This document shows positions 20,347 through 29,740 of a stretch of 64,000 nt of DNA, in pieces. The notes under the pieces were generated by a model. The model did no database searches and was not told where the DNA came from. It was given only the letters and a program-made list of their open reading frames with translations. Made by a program: the position numbers and the translations under genes. How positions within the stretch are numbered: position 1 is the stretch's first letter; each line of letters begins with the position of its first letter. This DNA is from Acinetobacter pullicarnis (lineage in GTDB: Bacteria > Pseudomonadota > Gammaproteobacteria > Pseudomonadales > Moraxellaceae), in the NCBI RefSeq assembly GCF_006352475.1, contig NZ_VCMZ01000001.1, positions 2,356,001-2,420,000 on the forward strand, read 5' to 3'.

Positions 20347-22417
20347 TTAATGCCAAATAATATTATTTTTCAGCAAGTCCTCAAGTGAACTAGAAGTATT
20401 AATGTTAATTAAATCAACATAATTAGACTGACCTGAACTTCCTTCTGGTTGGCCAATACTATCAGCCTTGCCATTACGATCGATTTTCAATACACCATCT
20501 TCATAACTGACATAATCACCAATATTATTTGCATTTTGATTTCCATCAAGCAATTTACTAATATCGATTTTATCACCTTCGGTAGCGTTAAAATCAGTCC
20601 AAGTATCTAAACCATTACCGCCATTACCACCGCTGTTCGCATCAGATTTATTCAATATGTCATAAATCACAGTATCTGCACCGGCACCCATTTTAAAGGT
20701 GTCGTTTGCAGCAGAACTCTTCACGCTATCACTAAATTCAGATGCGCTAATATTCTTACCAACATTAATTTCAAGTACGGCAGTTTCTTTAGTACCAACA
20801 TTAGATGTTGTTTCATAAGTGAAATGATCTATACCGTATATTCCACCTGTTGGTTTATAGCTGTAGTTGCCATCTTTAAATACCGTTAATGTTCCGAACT
20901 CACCCTTAATATCGAATGACTTCACACCTTTATTCGGATCACTGACTGACAATTCTTTATTACCAATTTTCAGGCTATTAATTGAATCTATACCAAGGTC
21001 ATTTTCAAATAATTTACCAGCAATTGGCGTCAGTTTTTCGGTATAGCTGTCTAGATGAACAATATCAGCCACAAAATCGATGCTATCAATTGTTCCATCT
21101 TGGGTAATCACTGTTAAGGCGTAATGACCAGCAGGTAAATTCCCCCCCCCAATATCAAGTACCGCATCTTTGCCCTTCGGTGTAGTGAAAGTCCATTGTT
21201 GTCCCGTTGTTGTATTCTTCAATACATAACTGACTGTCATGTCTTTCTTATTCAGACCCAAGAAGCTTTCAGAAGTTCCTGCAACTTTAATGGTAAAGCC
21301 TTTACCCATTTCATTGGTTTTGATATCAAATTCTTTTGAATAGGTTTTTCCAATGCCATTCAAAAGTGTAGATGAATCATGGAATTCAACTTTAGACTCA
21401 ACATTATGCTCTGCAACAGTTACTGTATTAAAATCATCTTGAGCAGTATGCGTACCAATTTTGATATTTAAGTTTTCAATAACCGTCTTACCATTAGCAC
21501 CTTGCGTAACCAATTGGAAACTATCGACTTGACCGTAGGCAGGTTTCCAATCCGCTGGAGCATTTACAGGTTTTGTCACCGTATAGGTATAACTGCCATC
21601 AGTATTTATGGTTAATACGCCATACTTACCTGTAATTTCAGCAGCACTATCTGGCTTCACATCAACTTCAACGCCGTTGGCTTTGACTTTAAGTAAAATC
21701 GTTGTCTCATCTGGTGTCGCATCACCGCTGACTGAACCTGCATATTCTGTTGGTTTTCCATAGTCATAGATCTTATCGTGATCTACGTATAGACCAGAAC
21801 CTTCAGCAACACCGAGTAGCCCTTTACTATTTAAGATTGCACGGTATTCCCCTTCACCAAATAACAAGGTTAAAGGATCTGACTTTCCGCCAAGCAAGAT
21901 AATGTTAAACCAATCTTTTTCAAGATGTACCTGGACATAGTTACCTGTACTTGGATCCAGTTTATAAATGACCATATCAAAAGTTTTACCAATTGATACA
22001 CCACCTGCACTACCATGGAAAGTGAGTTCACGGACCTCATTTTTCCCAACAGTGAACTGCATAGCGCCAGCATTAGATAATATCTCAGCATTCAGAATTG
22101 GCCCAAGCAAACCTAAATCGATCAACTTAAATCCAGTCGCCGCCTTAATTTCAGACTTGTCCGTATCTAAAGTTACACTTGGTGCTGTATCTATGATCAC
22201 AACATTATCAATTTCAATGCGTTGATCTTTTGGCGTAAGGTTTAAATCAAAGGTCAATTCAGCTTCTGAAGTATTACCTGATGGTGAAGTCACCAGGTAA
22301 TTAAACACATCTTTCTCACCATAACCACGGAAGTTGTCATTTACGGTATAGGTATACGTACCATCTGCCTCAACCGTCAATATACCAAATTTACCTTGGA
22401 TAATGGTTTTGCCATCT
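20347..22417 (-). pseudogene. Adhesin C-terminal fragment with type I secretion signal
   Basis: About 690 codons. It holds an Ig/VCBS-like strand (GILTVEADGTYTYTVNDNF), a large module (SEIKAATGFKL through KIYDYGKPTEY) related to one in the preceding fragment, another VCBS-like strand (GVLTINTDGSYTYTV), a third domain pair, and a C-terminal region with NDTFKMGAGADTVIYD, LDTWTDFNATEGDKIDISKLL and a short hydrophobic end. This tail is the T1SS target domain seen in BapA/Lap-type adhesins. Open from an internal ATG at 22380, but with no natural start or promoter since the IS cuts it from the N-terminus. Confidence 0.88.
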
Positions 22418-22467
22418 TGAACCGTACCGGGTTTGTCGGAGGGTCAATATTCTGAGAGACTATTCCG

Positions 22468-22785
22468 ATGAAAAAACCAAACTATACCCCCGAAATTAGA
22501 GAAAGAGCGGTTCAATTACTAATTGAATCTGAAAAAGATTATCCTTCTACTTGGGCAGCAATCACAGCTATTGCACCTAAGATTGGTTGTACTCCTGAAA
22601 CATTGCGTGTTTGGTATTTAAAGCATATGGATCAACTAAATCCTGCCAAAGTACAACAGATATCTGACCAAGAAAAAATGAAGCAAATGGAACGTGAAAT
22701 TAAAGAATTAAAACGTGCCAATGAAATTCTACGTAAAGCAGCCGCTTTTTTCGCCCAGGCGGAGCTCGACCGCCCACACAAATAA
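22468..22785 (+). CDS. IS3-family transposase OrfA (copy 1)
   Basis: 105 residues: a helix-turn-helix ([21 protein letters not shown], then [11 protein letters not shown]) and a C-terminal leucine-zipper coiled coil ([27 protein letters not shown]). It binds the IS ends. The stop overlaps the orfB start (TAATG). A canonical slippery heptamer T-TTT-TTC lies in frame at 22746-22752, and the -1 frame stays open into orfB, so a full OrfAB transposase can be made by -1 frameshifting. Confidence 0.92.
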   Translation: MKKPNYTPEIRERAVQLLIESEKDYPSTWAAITAIAPKIGCTPETLRVWYLKHMDQLNPAKVQQISDQEKMKQMEREIKELKRANEILRKAAAFFAQAELDRPHK

Positions 22786-23687
22786 TGGTGGATTTTATCC
22801 ATAACAATAAAGATCGATATGGTGTTGAAGCGATTTGTAGAATTTTACCGATTGCAGCTTCGACCTATTATCGGGCTTTAGATCTCGTTGATAACCCAGA
22901 ACATCGAGCGAAACGTGCTCAGCATGATTTACATCATGCAGAACAAATCAAACGTATTTGGAAAGAAAGTTCAGGTCGATATGGTGTACGTAAAGTCTGG
23001 CAAAAATTGAAACGTGAAGGCTATGTTATTGCACGTTGTACAGTTGCTCGATTGATGCAGAAGCTAGATATACAAGGTGTTTGGCGTGGTAAGAACAAAC
23101 AAACTACCCGCAGCCGAGATGATCAAAAACGAGCAGATGATTTAGTGAAACGGAATTTTAGTGCTGATCGACCTGACCAATTATGGGTCAGTGACTTTAC
23201 GTATATTCAAACCAATTCTGGCTGGGTCTACACTGCATTTATTATTGATGTGTTCTCGCGAGCAATTGTTGGATGGAAAGTATCTACACGGATGAATACA
23301 GATATGGTGCTCGATGCATTGGAGCAAGCATTGCACGATCGAGGCATGCCAAAGAATGTAATTCATCATTCCGATAGAGGTGTTCAATATCTTTCTATTC
23401 GCTATACCAATCGTTTAGAAGCAGCAAATTTACGAGCATCAGTCGGTACGACAGGTGATTCATACGATAATGCTTTGGCTGAAACGGTGAATGGCTTATA
23501 CAAAACAGAGGTGATTGAATATTTAAAAGCAGATTGGCAAGGTTTAGCGGATGTACAACTTGCGACATTAAATTGGGTAGATTGGTTCAACAAAAAGCGT
23601 GTACACAGTGCACTGGGTTATGTATCGCCTTTTGAGTTTGAAGCAATGTACTATGATAAGATTAATCCGTTAGGTCAGGTGGCCTAA
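22785..23687 (+). CDS. IS3-family transposase OrfB, catalytic (copy 1)
   Basis: 300 residues: an N-terminal HTH_21-like region ([35 protein letters not shown]) then an rve integrase core. The DDE residues are in [17 protein letters not shown] and [15 protein letters not shown]. All three copies in the window encode identical OrfB, so none shows decay. Confidence 0.93.
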   Translation: MVDFIHNNKDRYGVEAICRILPIAASTYYRALDLVDNPEHRAKRAQHDLHHAEQIKRIWKESSGRYGVRKVWQKLKREGYVIARCTVARLMQKLDIQGVWRGKNKQTTRSRDDQKRADDLVKRNFSADRPDQLWVSDFTYIQTNSGWVYTAFIIDVFSRAIVGWKVSTRMNTDMVLDALEQALHDRGMPKNVIHHSDRGVQYLSIRYTNRLEAANLRASVGTTGDSYDNALAETVNGLYKTEVIEYLKADWQGLADVQLATLNWVDWFNKKRVHSALGYVSPFEFEAMYYDKINPLGQVA

Positions 23688-23726
23688 CTTAAATAAAAAA
23701 GTCTCCGACAAACCCGGTACGGTTCA

Positions 23727-25428
23727 TCTTGATTGAGCGTCTGACCATTCACCGAAGTTAATGTTGTTCCTGCTGGTAATTCATCTTGCCCAAACTTCGG
23801 ATCTTCATCCGTTAGCATATTACCGTGTGCTTCACCTTTAACCGATTCAGCATTGTTGTAATCTAAAACTACATCTTTAGTGAAATATAGTTTATAGCCA
23901 GTTAAGACTTGAACGCCCTCACCAGAAGCCATGACAAACATCCATTTACCTTCGCCTAGCGTAAATGAAGTGTCTTCAGACTTACCACCGAGTAAATAAG
24001 AGACTACCCAGTTTTGTTTAACTGCATGTTGTTCCCATTCATTGGTTGTCTCATTGAGTTTATATACATATAAATCCATTGTTCCAACGACTTGAACACC
24101 GAATGCGCTGCCATGAAGAGTAACTTCTCGAACTTGATTTTCACCCACGTCAAGTTGAACTGAGTTTTTAATCACATCAGCCAGTACATCCAGTCCAAGA
24201 ACAGGACCTAAGCCAACATTTGCAACCGTCAAACCACCGTTATCCAAATCACTTGGTTTGCTATTGATAATCTTCTCTGGTGTTGCATCCAGTTTAACAT
24301 CGATATTATTATCGACCGCAGCAATAATCTCTTTAACCCCAACACGTGTTTGTAGGTCTGATTGATTGCCTGCCTTATCTTTTGCAGTGATATTTAAAAT
24401 CTCACCTTTTACAAATGGCGTATTGGGTTTGTATTCAAAAACACCATTCGCATCTGCTTGACCTTCTTTCAGCACATTACCATCTGCATCTTTTACGATC
24501 ACAGTAACGTTAGGTTCCGTTTCAATTGTAAGTAAAGCATTATCTTCACTCACTTCTGCAAAAGTAATTACAGGTGGTGTGATGTCTACTTCAAACTCAA
24601 GTGCTGGTGATTGAGCACTCTCATTACCATCAACCGTTTGCGTTGCTGTGATTGAATGAAGACCTTCTGTTAAAGCATTTTCTGGTTGTAGTGACCAGGT
24701 ACCATTGGCTGCAGCGGTTGCAGTACCAATGATCGCACCATTGTTATAAACAGTAATGGTTGCACCAGCAATTGCACCAACACCCGAAATCGTTGGCTTA
24801 ACATCATCTGTCACATCATTCTTGCCAATTTGGCCTGTAACACTACCAACCTTGTCTTCTACAGTTGGTGCCTCTTCAAGCGCATCTGTATCCGAGTCGC
24901 TATCTACATCTGAGTCGCTGTCTGAATCCGAGTCGCTGTCCGAGTCTGAGTCGCTGTCCGAATCTGAGTCGCTGTCCGAATCCGAGTCGCTGTCCGAATC
25001 TGAATCGCTGTCCGAATCCGAGTCGCTATCTGAATCCGAGTCTGAGTCGCTGTCTGAATCCGAGTCGCTATCTGAATCCGAATCGCTGTCCGAATCTGAG
25101 TCGCTGTCTGAATCTGAGTCGCTATCCGAATCCGAATCACTGTCCGAGTCCGAGTCGCTATCTGAATCCGAATCGCTGTCTGAATCCGAATCGCTGTCTG
25201 AATCTGAATCACTGTCCGAATCTGAATCGCTGTCCGAATCTGAATCGCTGTCTGAATCTGAATCGCTGTCTGAATCTGAATCGCTGTCTGAATCTGAATC
25301 GCTGTCCGAATCTGAATCGCTATCCGAATCTGAATCACTGTCTGAGTCTGAATCGCTATCCGAATCCGAATCGCTGTCTGAGTCTGAATCGCTGTCCGAG
25401 TCTGAGTCGCTGTCCGAATCCGAATCGC
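23727..25428 (-). pseudogene. Adhesin middle fragment: SD repeats, Ig-like domains, large module
   Basis: Read on the minus strand from 25428: SD repeats to about 24892, a linker [20 protein letters not shown], Ig-like domains ([20 protein letters not shown]; then [21 protein letters not shown] with [13 protein letters not shown]), and a 190-residue module ([20 protein letters not shown] to [13 protein letters not shown]) that is related to one in the C-terminal fragment. It ends in the IS at 23726. No in-frame start precedes the repeats, so it is untranslated unless a transcript and start arise from the IS. Confidence 0.85.
24892..25428 (-). repeat. Ser-Asp repeat block 3 (18-base units)
   Basis: Minus-strand codons alternate Asp and Ser for about 178 residues, ending in [15 protein letters not shown]. 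The DNA period is 18 bases, Asp-TCN-Asp-TCN-Asp-AGC, with third-base variation. Confidence 0.92.
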
Positions 25429-25478
25429 TGAACCGTACCGGGTTTGTCGGAGGGTCAATATTCTGAGAGACTATTCCG

Positions 25479-25796
25479 ATGAAAAAACCAAACTATACCC
25501 CCGAAATTAGAGAAAGAGCGGTTCAATTACTAATTGAATCTGAAAAAGATTATCCTTCTACTTGGGCAGCAATCACAGCTATTGCACCTAAGATTGGTTG
25601 TACTCCTGAAACATTGCGTGTTTGGTATTTAAAGCATATGGATCAACTAAATCCTGCCAAAGTACAACAGATATCTGACCAAGAAAAAATGAAGCAAATG
25701 GAACGTGAAATTAAAGAATTAAAACGTGCCAATGAAATTCTACGTAAAGCAGCCGCTTTTTTCGCCCAGGCGGAGCTCGACCGCCCACACAAATAA
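25479..25796 (+). CDS. IS3-family transposase OrfA (copy 2)
   Basis: Identical product to the OrfA of copy 1 (105 residues, HTH plus coiled coil). Slippery heptamer at 25757-25763. Confidence 0.92.
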   Translation: MKKPNYTPEIRERAVQLLIESEKDYPSTWAAITAIAPKIGCTPETLRVWYLKHMDQLNPAKVQQISDQEKMKQMEREIKELKRANEILRKAAAFFAQAELDRPHK

Positions 25797-26698
25797 TGGT
25801 GGATTTTATCCATAACAATAAAGATCGATATGGTGTTGAAGCGATTTGTAGAATTTTACCGATTGCAGCTTCGACCTATTATCGGGCTTTAGATCTCGTT
25901 GATAACCCAGAACATCGAGCGAAACGTGCTCAGCATGATTTACATCATGCAGAACAAATCAAACGTATTTGGAAAGAAAGTTCAGGTCGATATGGTGTAC
26001 GTAAAGTCTGGCAAAAATTGAAACGTGAAGGCTATGTTATTGCACGTTGTACAGTTGCTCGATTGATGCAGAAGCTAGATATACAAGGTGTTTGGCGTGG
26101 TAAGAACAAACAAACTACCCGCAGCCGAGATGATCAAAAACGAGCAGATGATTTAGTGAAACGGAATTTTAGTGCTGATCGACCTGACCAATTATGGGTC
26201 AGTGACTTTACGTATATTCAAACCAATTCTGGCTGGGTCTACACTGCATTTATTATTGATGTGTTCTCGCGAGCAATTGTTGGATGGAAAGTATCTACAC
26301 GGATGAATACAGATATGGTGCTCGATGCATTGGAGCAAGCATTGCACGATCGAGGCATGCCAAAGAATGTAATTCATCATTCCGATAGAGGTGTTCAATA
26401 TCTTTCTATTCGCTATACCAATCGTTTAGAAGCAGCAAATTTACGAGCATCAGTCGGTACGACAGGTGATTCATACGATAATGCTTTGGCTGAAACGGTG
26501 AATGGCTTATACAAAACAGAGGTGATTGAATATTTAAAAGCAGATTGGCAAGGTTTAGCGGATGTACAACTTGCGACATTAAATTGGGTAGATTGGTTCA
26601 ACAAAAAGCGTGTACACAGTGCACTGGGTTATGTATCGCCTTTTGAGTTTGAAGCAATGTACTATGATAAGATTAATCCGTTAGGTCAGGTGGCCTAA
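25796..26698 (+). CDS. IS3-family transposase OrfB (copy 2)
   Basis: Identical 300-residue rve-domain product to copy 1, with intact DDE residues; starts within the OrfA stop. Confidence 0.93.
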
Positions 26699-26737
26699 CT
26701 TAAATAAAAAAGTCTCCGACAAACCCGGTACGGTTCA

Positions 26738-27168
26738 CTGTCCGAATCTGAATCGCTGTCCGAGTCTGAGTCGCTGTCCGAGTCTGAGTCGCTATCCGAG
26801 TCTGAGTCGCTGTCTGAATCTGAGTCGCTGTCCGAGTCTGAGTCGCTGTCCGAGTCTGAGTCACTATCCGAATCTGAGTCACTATCCGAATCTGAGTCGC
26901 TGTCCGAATCTGAATCTGAATCGCTGTCCGAATCTGAGTCGCTGTCCGAGTCTGAGTCGCTGTCCGAGTCTGAGTCGCTATCCGAGTCTGAGTCGCTGTC
27001 CGAGTCTGAGTCGCTGTCTGAATCTGAGTCGCTATCCGAATCTGAATCGCTATCCGAATCTGAGTCGCTGTCTGAATCTGAGTCGCTGTCTGAATCTGAG
27101 TCGCTGTCCGAATCTGAGTCGCTGTCCGAGTCTGAGTCGCTGTCTGAATCCGAGTCGCTGTCCGAATC
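26738..27168 (-). repeat. Ser-Asp repeat block 2, isolated between IS copies
   Basis: 431 bases made wholly of the 18-base SD unit, read Asp-Ser on the minus strand as in the other two blocks, so it is not inverted. It is cut off on both sides by IS DNA and has no start codon. The length is not a multiple of 18, consistent with deletion at its ends. Part of the broken adhesin gene. Confidence 0.9.
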
Positions 27169-27221
27169 TGAACCGTACCGGGTTTGTCGGAGACTTTTTT
27201 ATTTAAGTTAGGCCACCTGAC
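27169..27221 (-). mobile_element. 53-base IS end fragment in tandem with IS copy 3
   Basis: Bases 27169-27221 repeat exactly the orfB-side end of the IS (terminal repeat through GGCCACCTGAC), and the complete copy 3 begins at the next base in the same orientation. It is the remnant of a fourth IS end, either cut by the later insertion or left by recombination. Confidence 0.88.
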
Positions 27222-27260
27222 TGAACCGTACCGGGTTTGTCGGAGACTTTTTTATTTAAG

Positions 27261-28163
27261 TTAGGCCACCTGACCTAACGGATTAATCTTATCATAGTAC
27301 ATTGCTTCAAACTCAAAAGGCGATACATAACCCAGTGCACTGTGTACACGCTTTTTGTTGAACCAATCTACCCAATTTAATGTCGCAAGTTGTACATCCG
27401 CTAAACCTTGCCAATCTGCTTTTAAATATTCAATCACCTCTGTTTTGTATAAGCCATTCACCGTTTCAGCCAAAGCATTATCGTATGAATCACCTGTCGT
27501 ACCGACTGATGCTCGTAAATTTGCTGCTTCTAAACGATTGGTATAGCGAATAGAAAGATATTGAACACCTCTATCGGAATGATGAATTACATTCTTTGGC
27601 ATGCCTCGATCGTGCAATGCTTGCTCCAATGCATCGAGCACCATATCTGTATTCATCCGTGTAGATACTTTCCATCCAACAATTGCTCGCGAGAACACAT
27701 CAATAATAAATGCAGTGTAGACCCAGCCAGAATTGGTTTGAATATACGTAAAGTCACTGACCCATAATTGGTCAGGTCGATCAGCACTAAAATTCCGTTT
27801 CACTAAATCATCTGCTCGTTTTTGATCATCTCGGCTGCGGGTAGTTTGTTTGTTCTTACCACGCCAAACACCTTGTATATCTAGCTTCTGCATCAATCGA
27901 GCAACTGTACAACGTGCAATAACATAGCCTTCACGTTTCAATTTTTGCCAGACTTTACGTACACCATATCGACCTGAACTTTCTTTCCAAATACGTTTGA
28001 TTTGTTCTGCATGATGTAAATCATGCTGAGCACGTTTCGCTCGATGTTCTGGGTTATCAACGAGATCTAAAGCCCGATAATAGGTCGAAGCTGCAATCGG
28101 TAAAATTCTACAAATCGCTTCAACACCATATCGATCTTTATTGTTATGGATAAAATCCACCAT
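27261..28163 (-). CDS. IS3-family transposase OrfB (copy 3)
   Basis: Identical 300-residue rve-domain product to the other copies; DDE residues intact. Confidence 0.93.
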   Translation of the reverse strand: MVDFIHNNKDRYGVEAICRILPIAASTYYRALDLVDNPEHRAKRAQHDLHHAEQIKRIWKESSGRYGVRKVWQKLKREGYVIARCTVARLMQKLDIQGVWRGKNKQTTRSRDDQKRADDLVKRNFSADRPDQLWVSDFTYIQTNSGWVYTAFIIDVFSRAIVGWKVSTRMNTDMVLDALEQALHDRGMPKNVIHHSDRGVQYLSIRYTNRLEAANLRASVGTTGDSYDNALAETVNGLYKTEVIEYLKADWQGLADVQLATLNWVDWFNKKRVHSALGYVSPFEFEAMYYDKINPLGQVA

Positions 28164-28480
28164 TATTTGTGTGGGCGGTCGAGCTCCGCCTGGGCGAAAA
28201 AAGCGGCTGCTTTACGTAGAATTTCATTGGCACGTTTTAATTCTTTAATTTCACGTTCCATTTGCTTCATTTTTTCTTGGTCAGATATCTGTTGTACTTT
28301 GGCAGGATTTAGTTGATCCATATGCTTTAAATACCAAACACGCAATGTTTCAGGAGTACAACCAATCTTAGGTGCAATAGCTGTGATTGCTGCCCAAGTA
28401 GAAGGATAATCTTTTTCAGATTCAATTAGTAATTGAACCGCTCTTTCTCTAATTTCGGGGGTATAGTTTGGTTTTTTCAT
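28163..28480 (-). CDS. IS3-family transposase OrfA (copy 3)
   Basis: Identical 105-residue HTH/coiled-coil product. The slippery heptamer lies at 28196-28202 on the minus strand; the stop overlaps the OrfB start. Confidence 0.92.
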   Translation of the reverse strand: MKKPNYTPEIRERAVQLLIESEKDYPSTWAAITAIAPKIGCTPETLRVWYLKHMDQLNPAKVQQISDQEKMKQMEREIKELKRANEILRKAAAFFAQAELDRPHK

Positions 28481-28530
28481 CGGAATAGTCTCTCAGAATA
28501 TTGACCCTCCGACAAACCCGGTACGGTTCA

Positions 28531-29740
28531 CTAGCGTAACTTCAAAGTTGCCTTCCGCATCCGCTGTACCACGACCAATCACATTGCCGTCTTTGTCTTT
28601 AACTTCAACAGCTGAACCAGCTTCTGCTTGACCAGTAATACTTGAACCATCTTCACCGATCACAACATCTTCTGGAGCATCTGGCGCAACAGTATCTTTA
28701 GTACCGGTTGCTTCAGTCGGTTCAGAGGTATTCCCAGCTTTATCGGTAGCTGTAACATCAACCACTTCACCATCGGTGACTGGACGATCTAGCGTAACTT
28801 CAAAGTTGCCGTCCGCATCCGCAGTACCTGTACCAATGACGTTGCCAGCTTTGTCTTTAACTTCAACGGTTGAACCAGCTTCTGCTTTACCCGTAATGCT
28901 TAAACCATCTTCACTAATGACGACATTAGTCGGAGCATCTGGAGCAGTATTATCATCAGAGTCGCTGTCCGAGTCTGAGTCGCTGTCCGAGTCTGAGTCG
29001 CTGTCCGAATCAGAGTCGCTGTCCGAATCTGAGTCGCTGTCCGAATCTGAATCGCTGTCTGAATCAGAGTCTGAGTCAGAGTCGCTGTCTGAATCTGAAT
29101 CACTGTCCGAATCTGAGTCGCTGTCTGAATCCGAGTCGCTGTCTGAATCTGAATCGCTATCAGAGTCCGAGTCGCTGTCTGAATCTGAATCGCTGTCTGA
29201 ATCTGAGTCGCTATCCGAGTCTGAGTCGCTGTCTGAATCCGAATCGCTGTCCGAATCTGAGTCGCTGTCTGAATCCGAATCGCCCTCTGAAGGTTCAGGT
29301 CCATCGTTTAATGCCGAACTAGACTCACCAGCCCAAGCGATAATACCGCCTGCTGTAAGTGGTACAGCAGCCCAAGCCAACGGATTATAATTATCTTGAT
29401 ATAAAAGCGCGTCAATCTCTTCTACTGGTTGATAATGAATTTCGCTTAAAAATAAGCCTTCATTATCTGTAAAACGCACCCAAATTAACTTCCCAGTCTC
29501 ATCACTAAAAACCAAACTATTGTCAGTTCCTTTAGTTGAACTAAAGAAATCCTCAATGACAATAACTTCACCATTTTTTAAATGGATAATTACCTGTGTA
29601 CCATCTATTTTTATTTCAGAAACATCTTTAATTGAATATTTAATTAAAACTACAGATGGTTCTATTAACTTTACTGTAGTTCCTGAAACATTCGCTAAAG
29701 TCGCATGACTTTCTTTAGCAATTATTTGGATATCAGCCAT
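28531..29740 (-). pseudogene. Adhesin N-terminal fragment: BapA prefix, SD repeats, Ig-like domains
   Basis: Starts at the ATG at 29740 ([20 protein letters not shown]); GGGGA lies 9 bases upstream, so the ATG eight codons earlier is not favoured. Residues 1-120 are the BapA/Bap prefix-like domain ([35 protein letters not shown]) with a hydrophobic end ([17 protein letters not shown]), followed by 54 Ser-Asp pairs and two Ig-like repeats ([19 protein letters not shown] and [19 protein letters not shown]). The frame runs a few codons into IS copy 3 and stops at 28493, giving about 415 residues without a secretion signal, hence no export by the type I system. Confidence 0.87.
28958..29281 (-). 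repeat. Ser-Asp repeat block 1
   Basis: 324 bases, equal to 54 Asp-Ser pairs or eighteen 18-base units. One irregular spot near 29060 has consecutive TCN serines. Lies between the prefix domain and the first Ig-like domain, the place where a stalk would be expected. Confidence 0.93.

Larger units (their letters stand above)
22418..23726 (+). mobile_element. IS3-family element (IS51-group-like), copy 1
   Basis: 1309 bases bounded by 24-base inverted repeats starting TGAACCGTACCGGG. Flanked by a 3-base direct repeat TCT (22415-22417 and 23727-23729). It carries orfA and orfB in overlapping frames, inserted antisense to the adhesin. This copy has intact, matching target duplications and is a simple insertion. 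Confidence 0.95.
25429..26737 (+). mobile_element. IS3-family element, copy 2
   Basis: 1309 bases with the same 24-base ends and the same two ORFs as copy 1. Its flanks do not match (CGC on the left, CTG on the right), and removing it leaves an extra base that shifts the SD-repeat frame. The two halves therefore probably derive from different insertion events joined by recombination. Both flanks are SD-repeat DNA. Confidence 0.93.
27222..28530 (-). mobile_element. IS3-family element, copy 3 (inverted)
   Basis: 1309 bases, opposite orientation to copies 1 and 2, with intact 24-base ends. Left flank is the 53-base IS fragment (GAC), right flank is CTA within an Ig-like domain of the adhesin; no target duplication. 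Its transposase reads in the same direction as the adhesin. Confidence 0.93.
20347..29740 (-). pseudogene. BapA-type SD-repeat adhesin, interrupted by three IS elements
   Basis: Four minus-strand coding pieces (28531-29740, 26738-27168, 23727-25428, 20347-22417) form one gene of about 5.4 kb, roughly 1800 residues. The order is BapA/Bap prefix domain, SD repeats, Ig-like domains, SD repeats, SD repeats, Ig-like and two related large modules, and a type I secretion C-terminus. Such proteins are surface adhesins for biofilm, exported by LapBCE-like systems; that system is encoded just upstream. Removing the IS at 22418-23726 with one TCT restores the frame exactly ([20 protein letters not shown]). 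The other two junction pairs do not restore a frame, so sequence has been lost or rearranged. No full-length product is possible. Confidence 0.88.

Noticed and set aside
24756..25466. Plus-strand open frame reading as Ser-Glu-Ser-Leu repeats
   Set aside because: It is the antisense reading of the SD repeats; the minus strand carries the prefix, Ig-like and secretion domains.
22418..26737. Composite transposon formed by IS copies 1 and 2
   Set aside because: The DNA between them is adhesin sequence in the right order, and copy 1 has its own target duplication.
24892..27168. Periodic repeats that could suggest a CRISPR array
   Set aside because: The 18-base units are continuous, with no unique spacers, and encode Ser-Asp.
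28776..29390. Second plus-strand Ser-Glu-Ser-Leu frame
   Set aside because: Antisense shadow of SD block 1 and the Ig-like domain.
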